Positions 43,257 to 53,341 of a stretch of 59,764 nt of DNA are shown in pieces. This DNA comes from an uncultured Deferribacteres bacterium. GTDB lineage: Bacteria > Zhuqueibacterota > JdFR-76 > DREG01. Numbering within the stretch: the first letter of the stretch is position 1; every line of letters starts with the position of its first letter. The notes under the pieces are model-generated. The model was given only the letters and a program-made list of their open reading frames with translations, searched no databases and was not told the DNA's origin. The DNA is taken from NCBI GenBank assembly GCA_913009825.1, contig CAJVYQ010000030.1, forward strand, positions 1-59,764, written 5' to 3'. The translations under genes and the position numbers were made by a program.

Positions 43257-44924
43257 CTACCAGAATAGAATATTTAAAACAATAAAAATAATAATTACGA
43301 AAACAGCCATGATTTCCGGTTTTCTGTAAAATGGGATTCCGGTTTCTATTTCGATTTTAGTCAGTCCCTTAACCAAACCAATTAGCTCCTCTTTAGGTTT
43401 TCGTTTCGTAAAAAGACTAACGACGATGGTAACCACAAAACAGATCAACCAGGCCCACCAGGCGCGCCAAAAATTTGCCGCCATGGGGCTGGCATTTTCC
43501 GAAAGAGTAATCACACTCCGTGAGATCCAATCGAATTTAACGGCTAAAAACATGGCGAATGAGGAGGACATGCCGGTAATCAGTCCCCAGAATGCTCCGC
43601 TCGGGGTAATCCAGACCACAAACATACCCAGCAGCATGGTGGCAAACAACGGTGCGTTCACCCAGGAAAAAATCGCCTGCATGTAGTCCATAATACTGGG
43701 AAACGACTTCGCCCAGTAAGCGGTAATAATACTGATAATTATGCCGGCGATGGTGGCCATGCGACCCATCCTGAGATAGTGTGCATCTGAAGCATCTTTT
43801 TTTATCACGGAGCGGTAAATATCATAAGTCCAAACGGTATTAAAAGCGCTGATATTCCCCGCCTGTCCGGCCATGAATCCGGCGAGCAGTGCGGTAACCC
43901 CCAAACCAATGAGGCCCTGAGGATAGTAGCGGGCTAACAGAAGAGGCAAAGCGGAATCGTAGCGAATCTGCCCTCCGTCACGTAAAAGGGCAAAACCGCT
44001 GTTGGGATCGCGTGCCAGCACCCAGGCGATCAATCCACCCATGATGACAATAAAAGGCAGCGCCATTTTAAAAAAGGAGGCGACGATGGGTGTCATTCGG
44101 GCTGTGCGTAAATCTTTGGCGGAAAAAGCTCTTTGAACCACTAAAAAATCGGTGGTCCAGTAGCCAAAGGAAAGGACAAATCCCAAACCAAGAACGATGC
44201 CCATCCAGGTAATCTGCATGCCATTTGCCGACACATCTCCGGCGGTTGACCATAATGCGCTCATCGATTCCGGAATACGCGCCAATATCTCATGCCAACC
44301 GCCAATTTCAATAAGACCCATTAAAGATGCCAGCAGCAAGCCAAACCAGATGAGAAAAAACTGGACTATTTCAGTAAAGATTGCCGACATCAGTCCTGCC
44401 ATCGAAACATACGCTGCCACCGTGAAAGCGGAAGTCCACATACAAACATCCCAATTCCAACCCAGAAAGGTGCGTAAAACCAGGGCCATTGCGTACAGGT
44501 TAATGCCGGAAACCAGCAGTGTCATAAAGGCAAAAGCGATGGCGTTGAGCACGCGGGTTTTTTCATCGAAGCGCAATTTAAGATATCCCGGGATTGAATG
44601 AATTTTGCTGCTGTAATAAAACGGCATCATGTAAATGGCAAGAAACAGCATGGCCGGAATCGCGCCAATCCAGTAAAAATGGGCGACAAACATACCGTAT
44701 TCAAATGTATTTCCTGTCATGCCCAATAACTCCAGCGCGCCCATATTGGCGCTGAGAAATGCCAATCCGGCTACCCAGGCGTTGTTCTTGCGGCCGGCGA
44801 GAAAAAAATCCTCACCGGTTTTAGTAAATCGCCGCAGATAAATTCCAATTCCCAAAACAAAGACAAAATAGAGCGCAATAATCAGCCAATCTACCCATGA
44901 AATTTCCAAAGTAAAATCCATCAA
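43257..44924 (-). CDS. Sodium:solute symporter (SSS family), probable sugar transporter
   Basis: A 555-aa protein with about 14 membrane helices. SSS landmarks: IALYFVFVLGIGIYLRR at the start, GEDFFLAGRKNNAWVAGLAFLSANMGALELLGMTG (Na+ site region), YFWIGAIPAMLFLAIYMMPFYY-type helices, SIPGYLKLRFDEKTRVLNAI, GFVLSFGYWTTDFLVVQRAF and ALLAGFMAGQAGNISAFNTVW. The GYWTTDFLVVQRAFSAK motif is typical of the SGLT-like sugar subgroup. First gene of the minus-strand sugar cluster; neighbours (epimerase, galactokinase) suggest galactose or a related sugar as cargo. A miniature element lies about 120 bp upstream of its start. Confidence 0.93.
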   Translation of the reverse strand: MMDFTLEISWVDWLIIALYFVFVLGIGIYLRRFTKTGEDFFLAGRKNNAWVAGLAFLSANMGALELLGMTGNTFEYGMFVAHFYWIGAIPAMLFLAIYMMPFYYSSKIHSIPGYLKLRFDEKTRVLNAIAFAFMTLLVSGINLYAMALVLRTFLGWNWDVCMWTSAFTVAAYVSMAGLMSAIFTEIVQFFLIWFGLLLASLMGLIEIGGWHEILARIPESMSALWSTAGDVSANGMQITWMGIVLGLGFVLSFGYWTTDFLVVQRAFSAKDLRTARMTPIVASFFKMALPFIVIMGGLIAWVLARDPNSGFALLRDGGQIRYDSALPLLLARYYPQGLIGLGVTALLAGFMAGQAGNISAFNTVWTYDIYRSVIKKDASDAHYLRMGRMATIAGIIISIITAYWAKSFPSIMDYMQAIFSWVNAPLFATMLLGMFVVWITPSGAFWGLITGMSSSFAMFLAVKFDWISRSVITLSENASPMAANFWRAWWAWLICFVVTIVVSLFTKRKPKEELIGLVKGLTKIEIETGIPFYRKPEIMAVFVIIIFIVLNILFW

Positions 44925-45047
44925 AACCTCCGCAATTGAATAATTCAGTTACCGGATGAATCCTTGTTCTTCCCACCTGTATTCAGTAGCATACAGGTGT
45001 CAAATTCGTGAGTTTTCCAGGGACGTTTGCAGAATGTTAAAAAATTT

Positions 45048-45183
45048 GTAACTATTCAGGATACAATACGATTATACCGGAAGTTGTTTTACCCCCCCAG
45101 TACCCCCCTCAAGGGGAACTACTACAGTCTCCCTTTGAGAGGAGTACGGGGGGGGTGTCCCTTCAATCTCCCTGAATAGTTAC
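45048..45183. mobile_element. Miniature element with GTAACTATTCAGG ends and near-perfect 8-bp duplication
   Basis: Terminal repeats GTAACTATTCAGG and CCTGAATAGTTAC bound 136 bp. The flanks AAAAATTT and AAAAATTG match at 7 of 8 bases. The interior is an imperfect hairpin (ACCCCCCCAGTACCCCCC / GGAGTACGGGGGGGGT). IS66-like signature. Confidence 0.82.
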
Positions 45184-45306
45184 AAAAATTGAAATAAAAT
45201 ACAAATTAATATTTTCTTATGCAAGAAGTGATTGGACAGAATCAACGCTACAATTGGGGGAGACACTTTATCTTTTACTGAATTCTGCTATATTTCCGTT
45301 TATAGT

Positions 45307-45425
45307 ACCTAAATTGAGCGATTGTAGGGCGATTCGCTGAATCGCCAGCCGTATTTATATTAAAAATGAAAATCCGTTTAGTAACAAAAACAAAGTCAAA
45401 AACAAGAGAATCGCTCAATTTAGGT
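45307..45425. mobile_element. Miniature element, ACCTAAAT...GAGCGATT family, copy 2 (119 bp)
   Basis: Terminal repeats ACCTAAATTGAGCGATT and AATCGCTCAATTTAGGT. The interior (GGGCGATTCGCTGAATCGCC hairpin, then AATGAAAATCCGTTTAGTAA) is shared with the inverted 119-bp copy at 56382-56500. Confidence 0.85.
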
Positions 45426-45677
45426 AGTAAATATATGATTAATAATTGATGGTTCACAACCTCCCATGGTCTCTTCTTGATAAAGAGAGTATTGCAGAAT
45501 GGCATAAAAAAGTAAAAAATATCATTTCCTGTCTGCAAAAGGCAGGCGAGCGAAGCCCTAAGGAAGGGAAATTCCTTCCCTCACTAAGGGGAGATTCGGA
45601 GGAGTTAAATTCCCCTTGCCGTCGGGCTCGGGCAGGAGTTGAACTCCCGCCCAAGCGAAAAAAAATTCCAAATACTT
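45426..45677. other. Intergenic hairpin region before the hybrid kinase stop
   Basis: A short protein-like stretch at 45449-45540 (MVHNLPWSLLDKESIAEWHKK) is followed by GGAAGGGAAATTCCTTCCCT and GAGTTAAATTCCCC-type hairpins. I see a possible gene scrap but no intact gene. Confidence 0.4.
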
Positions 45678-48482
45678 TTACAAAACCACTTCTTTTGCTG
45701 CACTTTTATTTTGATATTGCATCAGTGCTTTACTTAAGCGAATAATTTCCTTTTCCAGATACGGATACAATCTGACGGCATTTTCAAAATCACCTGTTTT
45801 ACCTAATTTTTCCATTTTAACAGCAGCCTGCCGTGCCGGTTCCGCACCGAAATTCACAACCGAACCTTTGATTGAGTGGGCAGCTCTTTCAAATATTGCC
45901 GCGTCACCATTTCTTATTCCATCCCGAATCTCCTGCAATAACTTTGGCGTACCCGCTAAAAACAATTTGATAATACGCCCCAATAATTCATCATCACCAA
46001 AAAATTGATTTTGAATAGTTTTTTCATTCAGGACGGGATCGTCACTCATCTTTATAGCCATAGTTGGTTTACGATTCTCGTTTTTTACTATATTTTTATT
46101 CTTTTTGACGGTTTTTCGCACAGAAGATTTTTCGACCAAAAGCCGGGCAATTTTATCATACAACTCCGCCGCTTTGATCGGCTTGGAAATATAATCATCC
46201 ATGCCGGCATTTAAACAACGCTCCCGGTCTTCTTTCATGGCATAAGCGGTCATAGCGATGATGGGAAGATGGCTCTTCATCTGTCTTTCCACTTTGCGAA
46301 TAACCTGTGTCGCCTGCAGTCCGTTCATCAACGGCATCTGCACATCTATCAACAGCAAATCAAATTTTCTCTTGGTGAGCGCCGTCAGCGCCTCTCTGCC
46401 GTTATTTACCACGGTTATATGATACCCCCGTTTTTCCAGCAACGTAACTGCAAGTTCCTGATTCACATCGTTATCTTCAGCCAGCAGGATGTAATAGCTG
46501 CCGTCTATTTTGGCCGGATGAGGCTTACTCATCCCCCCGGAATGAACAGATTGTTGCGGAATAACACTTTCCGGAATTTTCTGAGTGCCTAAGCCGAACA
46601 CAGCTAAGATAGCGTCGGTAATTTCCGACTGATTGTATGGTTTGGGCAAAAAGGTAGTAATTCCCAATTGGCGACACTTGACAGCATCTGTCCGCAGGCC
46701 GGAAGAGGCAAGCAGAACAATCATCAATTTTTTCAACTGGGGATTGGATTTTATTTTTTCAACAAGCGCGAACCCATCCATTATGGGCATTTCCACATCG
46801 ATGAAAGTTAGAGAGAAAGGTTCACCTATGCGAACAGCTCTTTCCAGAACAAAATACGCCTTTTTACCATCCTCTACTGCGGAAGAGTTCAAACCAAGAC
46901 TGCGCAGCATGTCTTTTAAAATATGGCGGTTGGTTTCGTTATCATCTACAATGAGAACAGATCGACCTTTCAAACTAACAGGCAACTGTTGGGCGATTTT
47001 TTGATTCTGGCCGATTTCAAAATGAACGGTGAAATAAAAGGTACTCCCTTTCCCCTCCTGACTATCCACCCACATACGGCCACCCATCATTTCTACAAAT
47101 TGTTTTGAAATGGCCAGTCCCAACCCGGTTCCGCCAAATTTTCTGGTAGTAGTCCCATCTGCCTGGGTGAAGGGTTGAAAGATCAGATGCTGTTTATCTT
47201 TCGAAATCCCGATTCCCGTATCACTGATTGAAAAATTTAAGCCGATTATATTGACATTCCTGTTTTTTGGAGTAGATTTTGCTTTATCCATAGAAAGAAT
47301 GATGACCACTTCCCCCTGTTCTGTAAATTTTATAGCATTTCCAACCAGATTGTTGATGATCTGACGAAGCCGGCCGGGATCGCCGATGAGATTATCCGGT
47401 AATTCGGGTGGAATATAATAGGACAGTTCCAACCCTTTTGCATGAGCACGGACGGCCAATGCTTTCATCAAATCACTCATCGTGTCACGCAGACTGAACT
47501 GAATATATTCAAATTCCAGTTTTCCAGCTTCTACTTTGGAAAAATCAAGGATATCATTGATCAGGGATAACAATGTCTCACCGGAAGAACGAATCGTCTC
47601 TGCATAACGCTGTTGATCCGGCGCCAATTTTGTTTCCAACAGCAAATCCGTCATGCCGATGACGCCGTTCATTGGTGTCCGAATCTCATGACTCATGTTG
47701 GCAACAAATTCCGATTTCAACCGGGATGATTCAAATGCTGCTTCCTGTGCGCGCACCAATTCCCGGTAGGATGATTCGATATTTTCCACCATAGAATTAA
47801 ATTTTTCCACTAAATCGCCAACTTCACCTTTAGATGCAATGGCCGATCTCTCGCCCAAATTCCCTTTACGAATTTCATTGAAAGAATTGTTAAAAGAGCG
47901 GATCAGTTTCACAATTCGCGAACTATTTTTCAGTGCAACCATTATTGCGACAATTAAAAACAACAAGCTTGTTATAAGGGTGGCGTAACGGATATATTCC
48001 GGTTTAATGAAGTAAGTAACAGGAATGCCAAGATACAGCTTGCCAATCTTTTTTTGTGCGGCCAAAATATCGATACCGGTTTTATAGATAGAAACCGGAC
48101 GATATCTCATCCAGAACGGTTCGGTTTGCAATTCCCGGAAATGATGTCGCTCCGCTGATTCCTGTTGTGCTGATGCAACCACTTTGCCGGAATCGTTCAC
48201 CAGTACCCAATAGGCAAGCCGGTCAAAATTGGGAATTTTATTTAAATTGCGCCATGCAGATGCTGAATCAAGCAGTACCTTTCCTCTAATTACAAACGAC
48301 GGAACAAGGTTGGAATAGATAGAAGATTTCTCCTGCGCCGATTGGAGAGCCTGGAGTTCCAGCGTTTTAAGCACAGAGATGTGAAAGAAGAAAGCCAAAA
48401 TAACAATTGGCAAAGAATACGTCATGATGGTCTTTGTTCTGATGGAGAAGATAGATTTTATTGAAAAACGAAAAATCTTCAT
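45678..48482 (-). CDS. BarA-like hybrid histidine kinase (HAMP-HisKA-HATPase-REC-REC-HPt)
   Basis: A 934-aa phosphorelay kinase. TM1 (about 20-36) and TM2 (about 166-184) enclose a ~125-residue periplasmic sensor. Then come HAMP (about 186-240), HisKA with [18 protein letters not shown] (His265), HATPase with [16 protein letters not shown] and [10 protein letters not shown], receiver 1 ([26 protein letters not shown]), receiver 2 ([27 protein letters not shown]) and a C-terminal HPt with AAHSIKGS. All relay residues are present, so phosphate could pass His-Asp-His within one protein. It is a single gene; no partner regulator is adjacent. Confidence 0.94.
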   Translation of the reverse strand: MKIFRFSIKSIFSIRTKTIMTYSLPIVILAFFFHISVLKTLELQALQSAQEKSSIYSNLVPSFVIRGKVLLDSASAWRNLNKIPNFDRLAYWVLVNDSGKVVASAQQESAERHHFRELQTEPFWMRYRPVSIYKTGIDILAAQKKIGKLYLGIPVTYFIKPEYIRYATLITSLLFLIVAIMVALKNSSRIVKLIRSFNNSFNEIRKGNLGERSAIASKGEVGDLVEKFNSMVENIESSYRELVRAQEAAFESSRLKSEFVANMSHEIRTPMNGVIGMTDLLLETKLAPDQQRYAETIRSSGETLLSLINDILDFSKVEAGKLEFEYIQFSLRDTMSDLMKALAVRAHAKGLELSYYIPPELPDNLIGDPGRLRQIINNLVGNAIKFTEQGEVVIILSMDKAKSTPKNRNVNIIGLNFSISDTGIGISKDKQHLIFQPFTQADGTTTRKFGGTGLGLAISKQFVEMMGGRMWVDSQEGKGSTFYFTVHFEIGQNQKIAQQLPVSLKGRSVLIVDDNETNRHILKDMLRSLGLNSSAVEDGKKAYFVLERAVRIGEPFSLTFIDVEMPIMDGFALVEKIKSNPQLKKLMIVLLASSGLRTDAVKCRQLGITTFLPKPYNQSEITDAILAVFGLGTQKIPESVIPQQSVHSGGMSKPHPAKIDGSYYILLAEDNDVNQELAVTLLEKRGYHITVVNNGREALTALTKRKFDLLLIDVQMPLMNGLQATQVIRKVERQMKSHLPIIAMTAYAMKEDRERCLNAGMDDYISKPIKAAELYDKIARLLVEKSSVRKTVKKNKNIVKNENRKPTMAIKMSDDPVLNEKTIQNQFFGDDELLGRIIKLFLAGTPKLLQEIRDGIRNGDAAIFERAAHSIKGSVVNFGAEPARQAAVKMEKLGKTGDFENAVRLYPYLEKEIIRLSKALMQYQNKSAAKEVVL

Positions 48483-49101
48483 TTATTGAATTCCCGCATA
48501 CTACCGTATTGTATTCATTGGATTTCGTTTAACTTTTTTCACATTAATACAGAAATTCCTCTAATACAACTTGAAACTCCCTTTTTATTTATCGGTCAAA
48601 CTTAAGAACAACTTAAAGTCGATAATCCAAGACAAAGAAGTTCCTCCCCTGCAGAGAGTAAAAGGGAAATTGTTCTTCCTATTCCGCCAAGAATTGGAGG
48701 AGAAACATGAAGGCTACTGTAACATGTGCCGGTTTTATTATCCCCGGCGCTTGACTGCTGAAAGTCGTATCGTCACTTCCATTTTTTTCAGCCCAATATA
48801 ATAGAGAAAGCAAGGGAATTACAAATAAACAATATTCAGTGTCTGAACGAAAACTCTGAAAAACAGTAAAAAACGTCTTTCCCACCGTGCCCGGGGCAAC
48901 GCCCCCGGGGGAAAAAACAACGGAGTCAAGCCCTGAAGGGACGAAATACAAAATTCAAATGAACAGATCGTACCGGCACAGGTAAATATTCCGCCCTTTC
49001 AGGGCTTGTTATTCTTTTTCCTCTTTCCCCCCGGGGCGTTGCCCCGGGCTATTGTATTTCACCCCGTTGGGGTGGCTGAAAATGTCTTTTAATTGCTATG
49101 T
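48483..49101. other. Intergenic hairpin-repeat region
   Basis: No convincing gene. From about 48887 it carries a cluster of strong hairpins: GCCCGGGGCAACGCCCCCGG, AAGCCCTGAAGGG, CGCCCTTTCAGGGCTTG (49000), CCCCGGGGCGTTGCCCCGGG (49031) and CACCCCGTTGGGGTG (49061). The same style of GGGRC-containing hairpins recurs at the end of the window. Confidence 0.65.
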
Positions 49102-49573
49102 TCAGACCTCGTTAAATCAGGTGTTTTATTGTTCATTAAGTTCTTGTTTACCAGTCAATTGTGAGAAAATCCATGAATAATTGAACACTGCGTAACAGTT
49201 CACCTGTATCTAAAATCAGACATTTGCGATATAAATATTTGCCTTGAATAATCCTTTTTTGTCTTGAAACCTTAGTAATAAGCAAAATCTACAAACACCT
49301 AACCTTATTACCTTATTTGAAGAGGATAATAAGGTAATAAGGTCAAAATTTGTGGGTTATCATTATTCTACTAAGGTTAAGAAGACAAAAATAAGGTTTC
49401 AAAGATATTCAATTGAGCAAAAAATTTTGACATCTGATACTGGTGAACGATTACAACACTGCATGTTTTACTTTAAACTAAAAAACAAGTACTTACGCAA
49501 TATATAGTGCAAATTCATGATGATTTTTGTCCGGTTTTTCAACCTAATATTTATCAAATTTAACGAGGTCTGA
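49102..49573. repeat. ~470-bp foldback (imperfect palindrome)
   Basis: The outer arms TCAGACCTCGTTAAAT (49102-49117) and ATTTAACGAGGTCTGA (49558-49573) are exact complements. Moving inwards, GTTCACCTGTATC pairs with GATACTGGTGAAC, TTGTCTTGAAACCTTAG with CTAAGGTTAAGAAGACAA, and CCTTATTACCTTATT with AATAAGGTAATAAGG around a ten-base centre (49322-49331). No coding potential. The whole stretch could fold into one long arm: a foldback element or a structured RNA. Confidence 0.7.
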
Positions 49574-49577
49574 TGTT

Positions 49578-49770
49578 ACAAACAGCACAACATAGGTTAC
49601 TCTTTTTTAATGACGTAAGTGATATGACACCCTCCCCGTGATTGTTTGTAAGTGATGGTGCCATATCATTAATTATTAATGGGTTAACAGTACTTGAAAA
49701 GTATTTTCCAGTATACTTCATAGTTTAACTTACGTCCTATAAATTAGGTAACCTATGTTGTGCAGTTTGT
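49578..49770. mobile_element. 193-bp inverted-repeat element
   Basis: The ~43-bp arms share ACAAAC-GCACAACATAGGTTAC at the outside and GACGTAAGT at the inside (49578-49620 and the complement 49728-49770). A second palindrome (GATATGACACC / GGTGCCATATC) lies inside. It interrupts the small minus-strand reading frame at 49737-49880. No clear target duplication was found. Confidence 0.6.
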
Positions 49771-49880
49771 GAGCCTATGAATTTCTCACTGATATCTAAA
49801 AGAGTATCACCGGCTTTTTCAGGATGTGTAAAAAATCCTTTTAATTCGTACAATTTTGTAATACCTTCAATATACAGCAT
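49737..49880 (-). pseudogene. Truncated small gene cut by the inverted-repeat element
   Basis: A good ribosome site (ACGGAGG, 5 nt before ATG 49880) starts a 47-codon frame (MLYIEGITKLYELKGFFTHP...) whose last ~11 codons are encoded by the right arm of the element at 49578-49770. The original 3' part is not seen nearby. The native residues match no family that I recognise. It is probably the 5' stub of a lost gene. Confidence 0.45.
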
Positions 49881-50191
49881 ATAACCTCCGTTTTGTAACA
49901 TATTATATTTTAATAAGTTGTGAGGTTGTATGCTGCTTTTTTTATGCCGGTTTCCCTTATTTTTATGCCGGTTAACTAACTGCGAAACCTGAGTAAAATA
50001 TTCACAAAAACAGCGGAAGAGGAAAAAAACGTTCCGGAACCATGGGCAAGAATGACTTTTTCATGATTCGGTTTGATGTATTGTTAACAGAATTTGTCCA
50101 CAATCCGGTTCATCTGCAAATTGTTCAGTCAAATCTGCAGATGAACCCGATTATATCCTTTTTTTGCCACGATATCCCCTTGTAAACAGTT
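49881..50191. other. Intergenic region before the HesB-like gene
   Basis: AT-rich; contains the short repeated phrase TTTTTATGCCGGTT (49938 and 49959 areas) and CCGGTTCATCTGCAAATTGT / AATCTGCAGATGAACC, a small inverted repeat near 50105-50145 that could end transcription. No gene seen. Confidence 0.5.
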
Positions 50192-50497
50192 CTAACAAGA
50201 CACACCTTCAAAGCCGACATGCAACCGGCCGCCCATAAAACTTTTGGTGTAATCGATCACTAATTTACCATACATATTCATCATTTTGTCAACTTGCTCA
50301 TCCCAGACCATATCGATCCCTTCTATAGTATGTTTACTGAGATTATTTTCGTAATCTGATCCTGCCTGGACCAGTCCCAGTCGGGGGCCGCCTCAACCAA
50401 AACTTACCAGGGCAATGCGAAACAGTTTATTCTCGATTCCCTTTTTCTGTGCATAATTGCTAATCGCCTCAACAGCCGATTCAGTTATTTCAATCAT
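50192..50497 (-). CDS. HesB/IscA-like protein with in-frame TGA (probable selenoprotein)
   Basis: The frame begins ATG 50497 (MIEITESAVEAISNYAQKKG) and ends with TAG at 50192-50194, 101 codons, with one internal TGA at 50393-50395 (codon 35). The sequence around it is VSFG-[TGA]-GGPRLGLVQAG. In A-type iron-sulfur carrier proteins this position is the first conserved Cys of a GGC-G loop, and a HesB-like selenoprotein family with U-G-G/P is known. The remainder continues without damage to GGRLHVGFEGVSC, as expected for translation through the TGA as selenocysteine. A short stem-loop (CTGG/CCAG, 7-nt loop starting with G) lies 16 nt after the TGA, which is weak support for a bacterial SECIS. A Cys-to-stop mutation is the alternative. 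Confidence 0.72.
50364..50382 (-). promoter_or_regulatory. Weak SECIS-like stem-loop
   Basis: On the minus strand GACTGG-GACTGGT-CCAGGC: a 4-bp stem with a 7-nt loop beginning with G, the loop starting 16 nt after the TGA. The distance fits the bacterial SECIS range, but the stem is short. Confidence 0.35.
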
Positions 50498-50635
50498 TTT
50501 TCAGTTTCCTTTTTTTCCATTCCATAAAAATTATTTTTCTTTTTTTTCGCCCCCGATTTTTATTATATTAAAATTAGTTCGTTTTTCAAATCGCAAATGT
50601 TCACTGAATTATACTTTTAATATCGGATAAATACT

Positions 50636-53194
50636 ATGATTTTTCAACATAAAAGCAGCCTGGTTATTTTTTTACTTTTTCTGACTGTACTTTGCCTCCT
50701 CTTTTCTCTACAAATTCAGAGTCCCAAAATTGAAGAAAACCAAATAATTGCCGGTGATGCCATGGAAGCATTGGATTTCTGGACCGCACAGAGAGCTTAT
50801 CCGAACCGCGTTATTCCGGACCGTGATTTTTACAAAGCATATCAATATTCGGAAACCCGGTTAAAAAAAAGAACACGTGGTTGTACGCCAAATGATGCCT
50901 GGCATTCCATCGGCCCGGAGAACCAGGGCGGCAGAACCATTGCCCTGGCCGTTGATCCGCAAAATCCGGATGTTATTTATGCCGGATCGGCCAGCGGTGG
51001 TTTGTGGCGGTTAACTATGCACGGTTCGGGCTACTCATGGGAATATATCGATACCGGTTTTCCGGTTTTGGGTGTGAATGCCATCGCCATCAATCCGGAC
51101 AACTCCGATGAAATTTACATCGGCACCGGAGAAGTTTACGGTTATCAAAACTCGGATGGCGGCATTTATGTGCGCACAACCCGGGGCAGCTACAGCATCG
51201 GCCTGCTAAAATCAACAGACAGGGGTGTGACGTGGACAAAAATCATCGACTGGTCATATCAACAAAAACGCAGCGTTCTAAGTTTGGCCATCAATCCGTT
51301 AAATCCGAAGGTTGTTTTTGCCGGCACTACCGAAGGGACATTCAGATCGACTGACGCCGGCGCAACCTGGCAAAAAGTGCAAACGACTGTCATGGCCGTT
51401 GATGTGGACATCAATCCGGTCGACACGAATTTTGTTTTCATTTCCTGCGGAAATTTAGGAAGTGCCGGCACCGGTATTTACCGCTCCCCGGAGGGTGGCA
51501 TGAAGGGTACGTGGAAGCGACTCACCACCGGTCTTCCACAGACCTGGGGCGGAAAAGCGCTGCTCACAATTTATCCGGCCTCGCCTGACATTATTTATGC
51601 AAGCATCGGCGAAGGTTACTCCAACGTTGCCGGAACCTGGTTGTGCAAATCGATCGATAACGGCGAAACCTGGAACATCATCAACAGTTTTAATTATGCC
51701 CGTTACCAGGGATGGTTTGCCCATTATGTGCGGGTAAATCCCGTTGACGACACAAAAATAATTTGTGCCGGAGTAAATTTTTTTCTTTCCAACAACAGCG
51801 GCCAGACTTTAGTACAGCGGAATGGTATGCATGTGGATCACCACACCTTCGCCAATCATCCCACCGATCCGGATATCATCTATTTTGGCAACGATGGCGG
51901 CGTTTACCGAACTACGGACGGCGGGTATTCTTTCGAAAACCTCAATGAAGGCTACATTACCACTCAATTTTACAACGGCTTTTCTTCATCGCCGCTGGAT
52001 TCCAATTTTGCCCTCGGTGGACTGCAGGACAACAGCACGGTTCGTTATTACGGAAACAAGAATTGGTACACCGGCCTGATCGGAGGAGACGGTGCTTTCA
52101 CAGCGATTAACCCGGTCAGCGACAATATTGTTTATGGTTCCTGGCAGTACCTGCATATTCTCCGCTCCAGGCAAAACGGTTTGTCGGGAAGTTGGGTGAG
52201 TATTTCAACATCACTGAAGGGAAATGATGTGGCTTTCATCGCTCCTTTTGTGCTGGCGCCATCGGCTCCGTATGTCATTTACGCTGCAAAAGACATCGTC
52301 TATCGCAGTGATAACAATGGTACCAATTGGCGGGCGCTGAACAGCGGAAATCCGTTGAACGGAAATGCTGTTCTATCTATGGCAGCGGCGCCGACAAATC
52401 CTGATGTGCTTTATGCAGCCACGGTGCCAAATTCGCGACACAGGGCCGAAGTTTTTGTCACCAGGGACGGCGGTTATACGTGGATGAATATCACCCAAAA
52501 TCTGCCCGACCGGTATTATGTGGATCTACAGGTGGCGCCTCACAATGACCGTGTTGCTTATATTACCGTCTCCGGATTTGGCAGCTCCCATCTGTTTATG
52601 GCTGAAAACGGCGGTCAAAGCTGGAAAGATATTGGGGCCGGCTTACCGGATGTACCCGCATCAGCCGTGGCGATCGATCCCGAAGCGCCCCATCATATTT
52701 ATTTAGGGAATGATTTGGGTGTGTATGTATCTACCGACTTTGGAGAAAGTTGGCAGGAATTTAGTGAAGGTCTGCGGCCTGCCGTGTTGGTGATGGATCT
52801 CTCCATTTCCGAAAGCAACCGGTCGATCAGAGCGGTTACCCATGGAAACGGCGTTTATCAGCGCCGTTTGTTGACACTAGACAGCGCGCCACCAGATTCC
52901 CCTGCCGGTCTCAACGACCGTTTTATCCTGCTGCAAAATTTTCCTAATCCGTTTAACCCGGAGACGGAAATACTATTCGATCTGAAATTACCGTCTTTTG
53001 TTACTATTAAAATTTACAATTCGCTTGGGCAGAAAATCAGAACGCTGGCAGCTAATGGCTATCCGGCCGGCAATTATTCCGTCAGATGGGATGGCAACGA
53101 CAATTCCGGCAAACCGGCAGTTAGTGGTACGTATTTTTACTCCATGAAAGCCGGAACATTTACAGCCGTGAAAAAAATGCTGCTGATGCGGTAG
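50636..53194 (+). CDS. Secreted sortilin/BNR-type beta-propeller protein with C-terminal sorting domain
   Basis: 852 aa. An N-terminal hydrophobic signal (FLLFLTVLCLLFSLQI) is followed by many propeller repeats with STDRGVTWTKI, STDAGATWQKV, SIDNGETWNII, TTDGGYSFENL, TRDGGYTWMNI and STDFGESWQEF motifs (Asp-box/Vps10 type, residues ~80-740). The C-terminal ~85 residues (LLQNFPNPFNPETEILFDLK ... DNSGKPAVSGTYFYSMKAG) form the FlgD-like/type-IX-style sorting module of secreted proteins in this phylum group. The substrate is unknown; related proteins bind or process cell-surface glycans or act as adhesins. The start has no strong ribosome site. It is convergent with the peptidase gene. Confidence 0.88.
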   Translation: MIFQHKSSLVIFLLFLTVLCLLFSLQIQSPKIEENQIIAGDAMEALDFWTAQRAYPNRVIPDRDFYKAYQYSETRLKKRTRGCTPNDAWHSIGPENQGGRTIALAVDPQNPDVIYAGSASGGLWRLTMHGSGYSWEYIDTGFPVLGVNAIAINPDNSDEIYIGTGEVYGYQNSDGGIYVRTTRGSYSIGLLKSTDRGVTWTKIIDWSYQQKRSVLSLAINPLNPKVVFAGTTEGTFRSTDAGATWQKVQTTVMAVDVDINPVDTNFVFISCGNLGSAGTGIYRSPEGGMKGTWKRLTTGLPQTWGGKALLTIYPASPDIIYASIGEGYSNVAGTWLCKSIDNGETWNIINSFNYARYQGWFAHYVRVNPVDDTKIICAGVNFFLSNNSGQTLVQRNGMHVDHHTFANHPTDPDIIYFGNDGGVYRTTDGGYSFENLNEGYITTQFYNGFSSSPLDSNFALGGLQDNSTVRYYGNKNWYTGLIGGDGAFTAINPVSDNIVYGSWQYLHILRSRQNGLSGSWVSISTSLKGNDVAFIAPFVLAPSAPYVIYAAKDIVYRSDNNGTNWRALNSGNPLNGNAVLSMAAAPTNPDVLYAATVPNSRHRAEVFVTRDGGYTWMNITQNLPDRYYVDLQVAPHNDRVAYITVSGFGSSHLFMAENGGQSWKDIGAGLPDVPASAVAIDPEAPHHIYLGNDLGVYVSTDFGESWQEFSEGLRPAVLVMDLSISESNRSIRAVTHGNGVYQRRLLTLDSAPPDSPAGLNDRFILLQNFPNPFNPETEILFDLKLPSFVTIKIYNSLGQKIRTLAANGYPAGNYSVRWDGNDNSGKPAVSGTYFYSMKAGTFTAVKKMLLMR

Positions 53195-53298
53195 TAATTG
53201 CATATTTTTAAAGTCAGGTAACAATGAAAGCAGAATGAAAAGACAACTCCTGTACCCCAATGTCAGGTTTTTGCAGCCATGTGATCTGCGAAGCTCGT

Positions 53299-53316
53299 CC
53301 CGTGGTTCACCACGGG
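53299..53316. terminator. Hairpin between the convergent propeller and peptidase genes
   Basis: CCCGTGG-TTCA-CCACGGG, a stable 7-bp stem in a 147-bp gap between convergent genes; no strong T-run follows. Confidence 0.4.
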
Positions 53317-53341
53317 GCGGCATTGTCGTAAAAGAGCCTAA

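Noticed and set aside
45446-45745. 99-codon plus-strand frame overlapping the hybrid kinase stop
   Set aside because: Only the first ~30 residues look protein-like; the rest is encoded by hairpin repeats and the antisense of the kinase gene.
48571-48801. 76-codon plus-strand frame
   Set aside because: No family resemblance, poor start context and location in a repeat-rich spacer.
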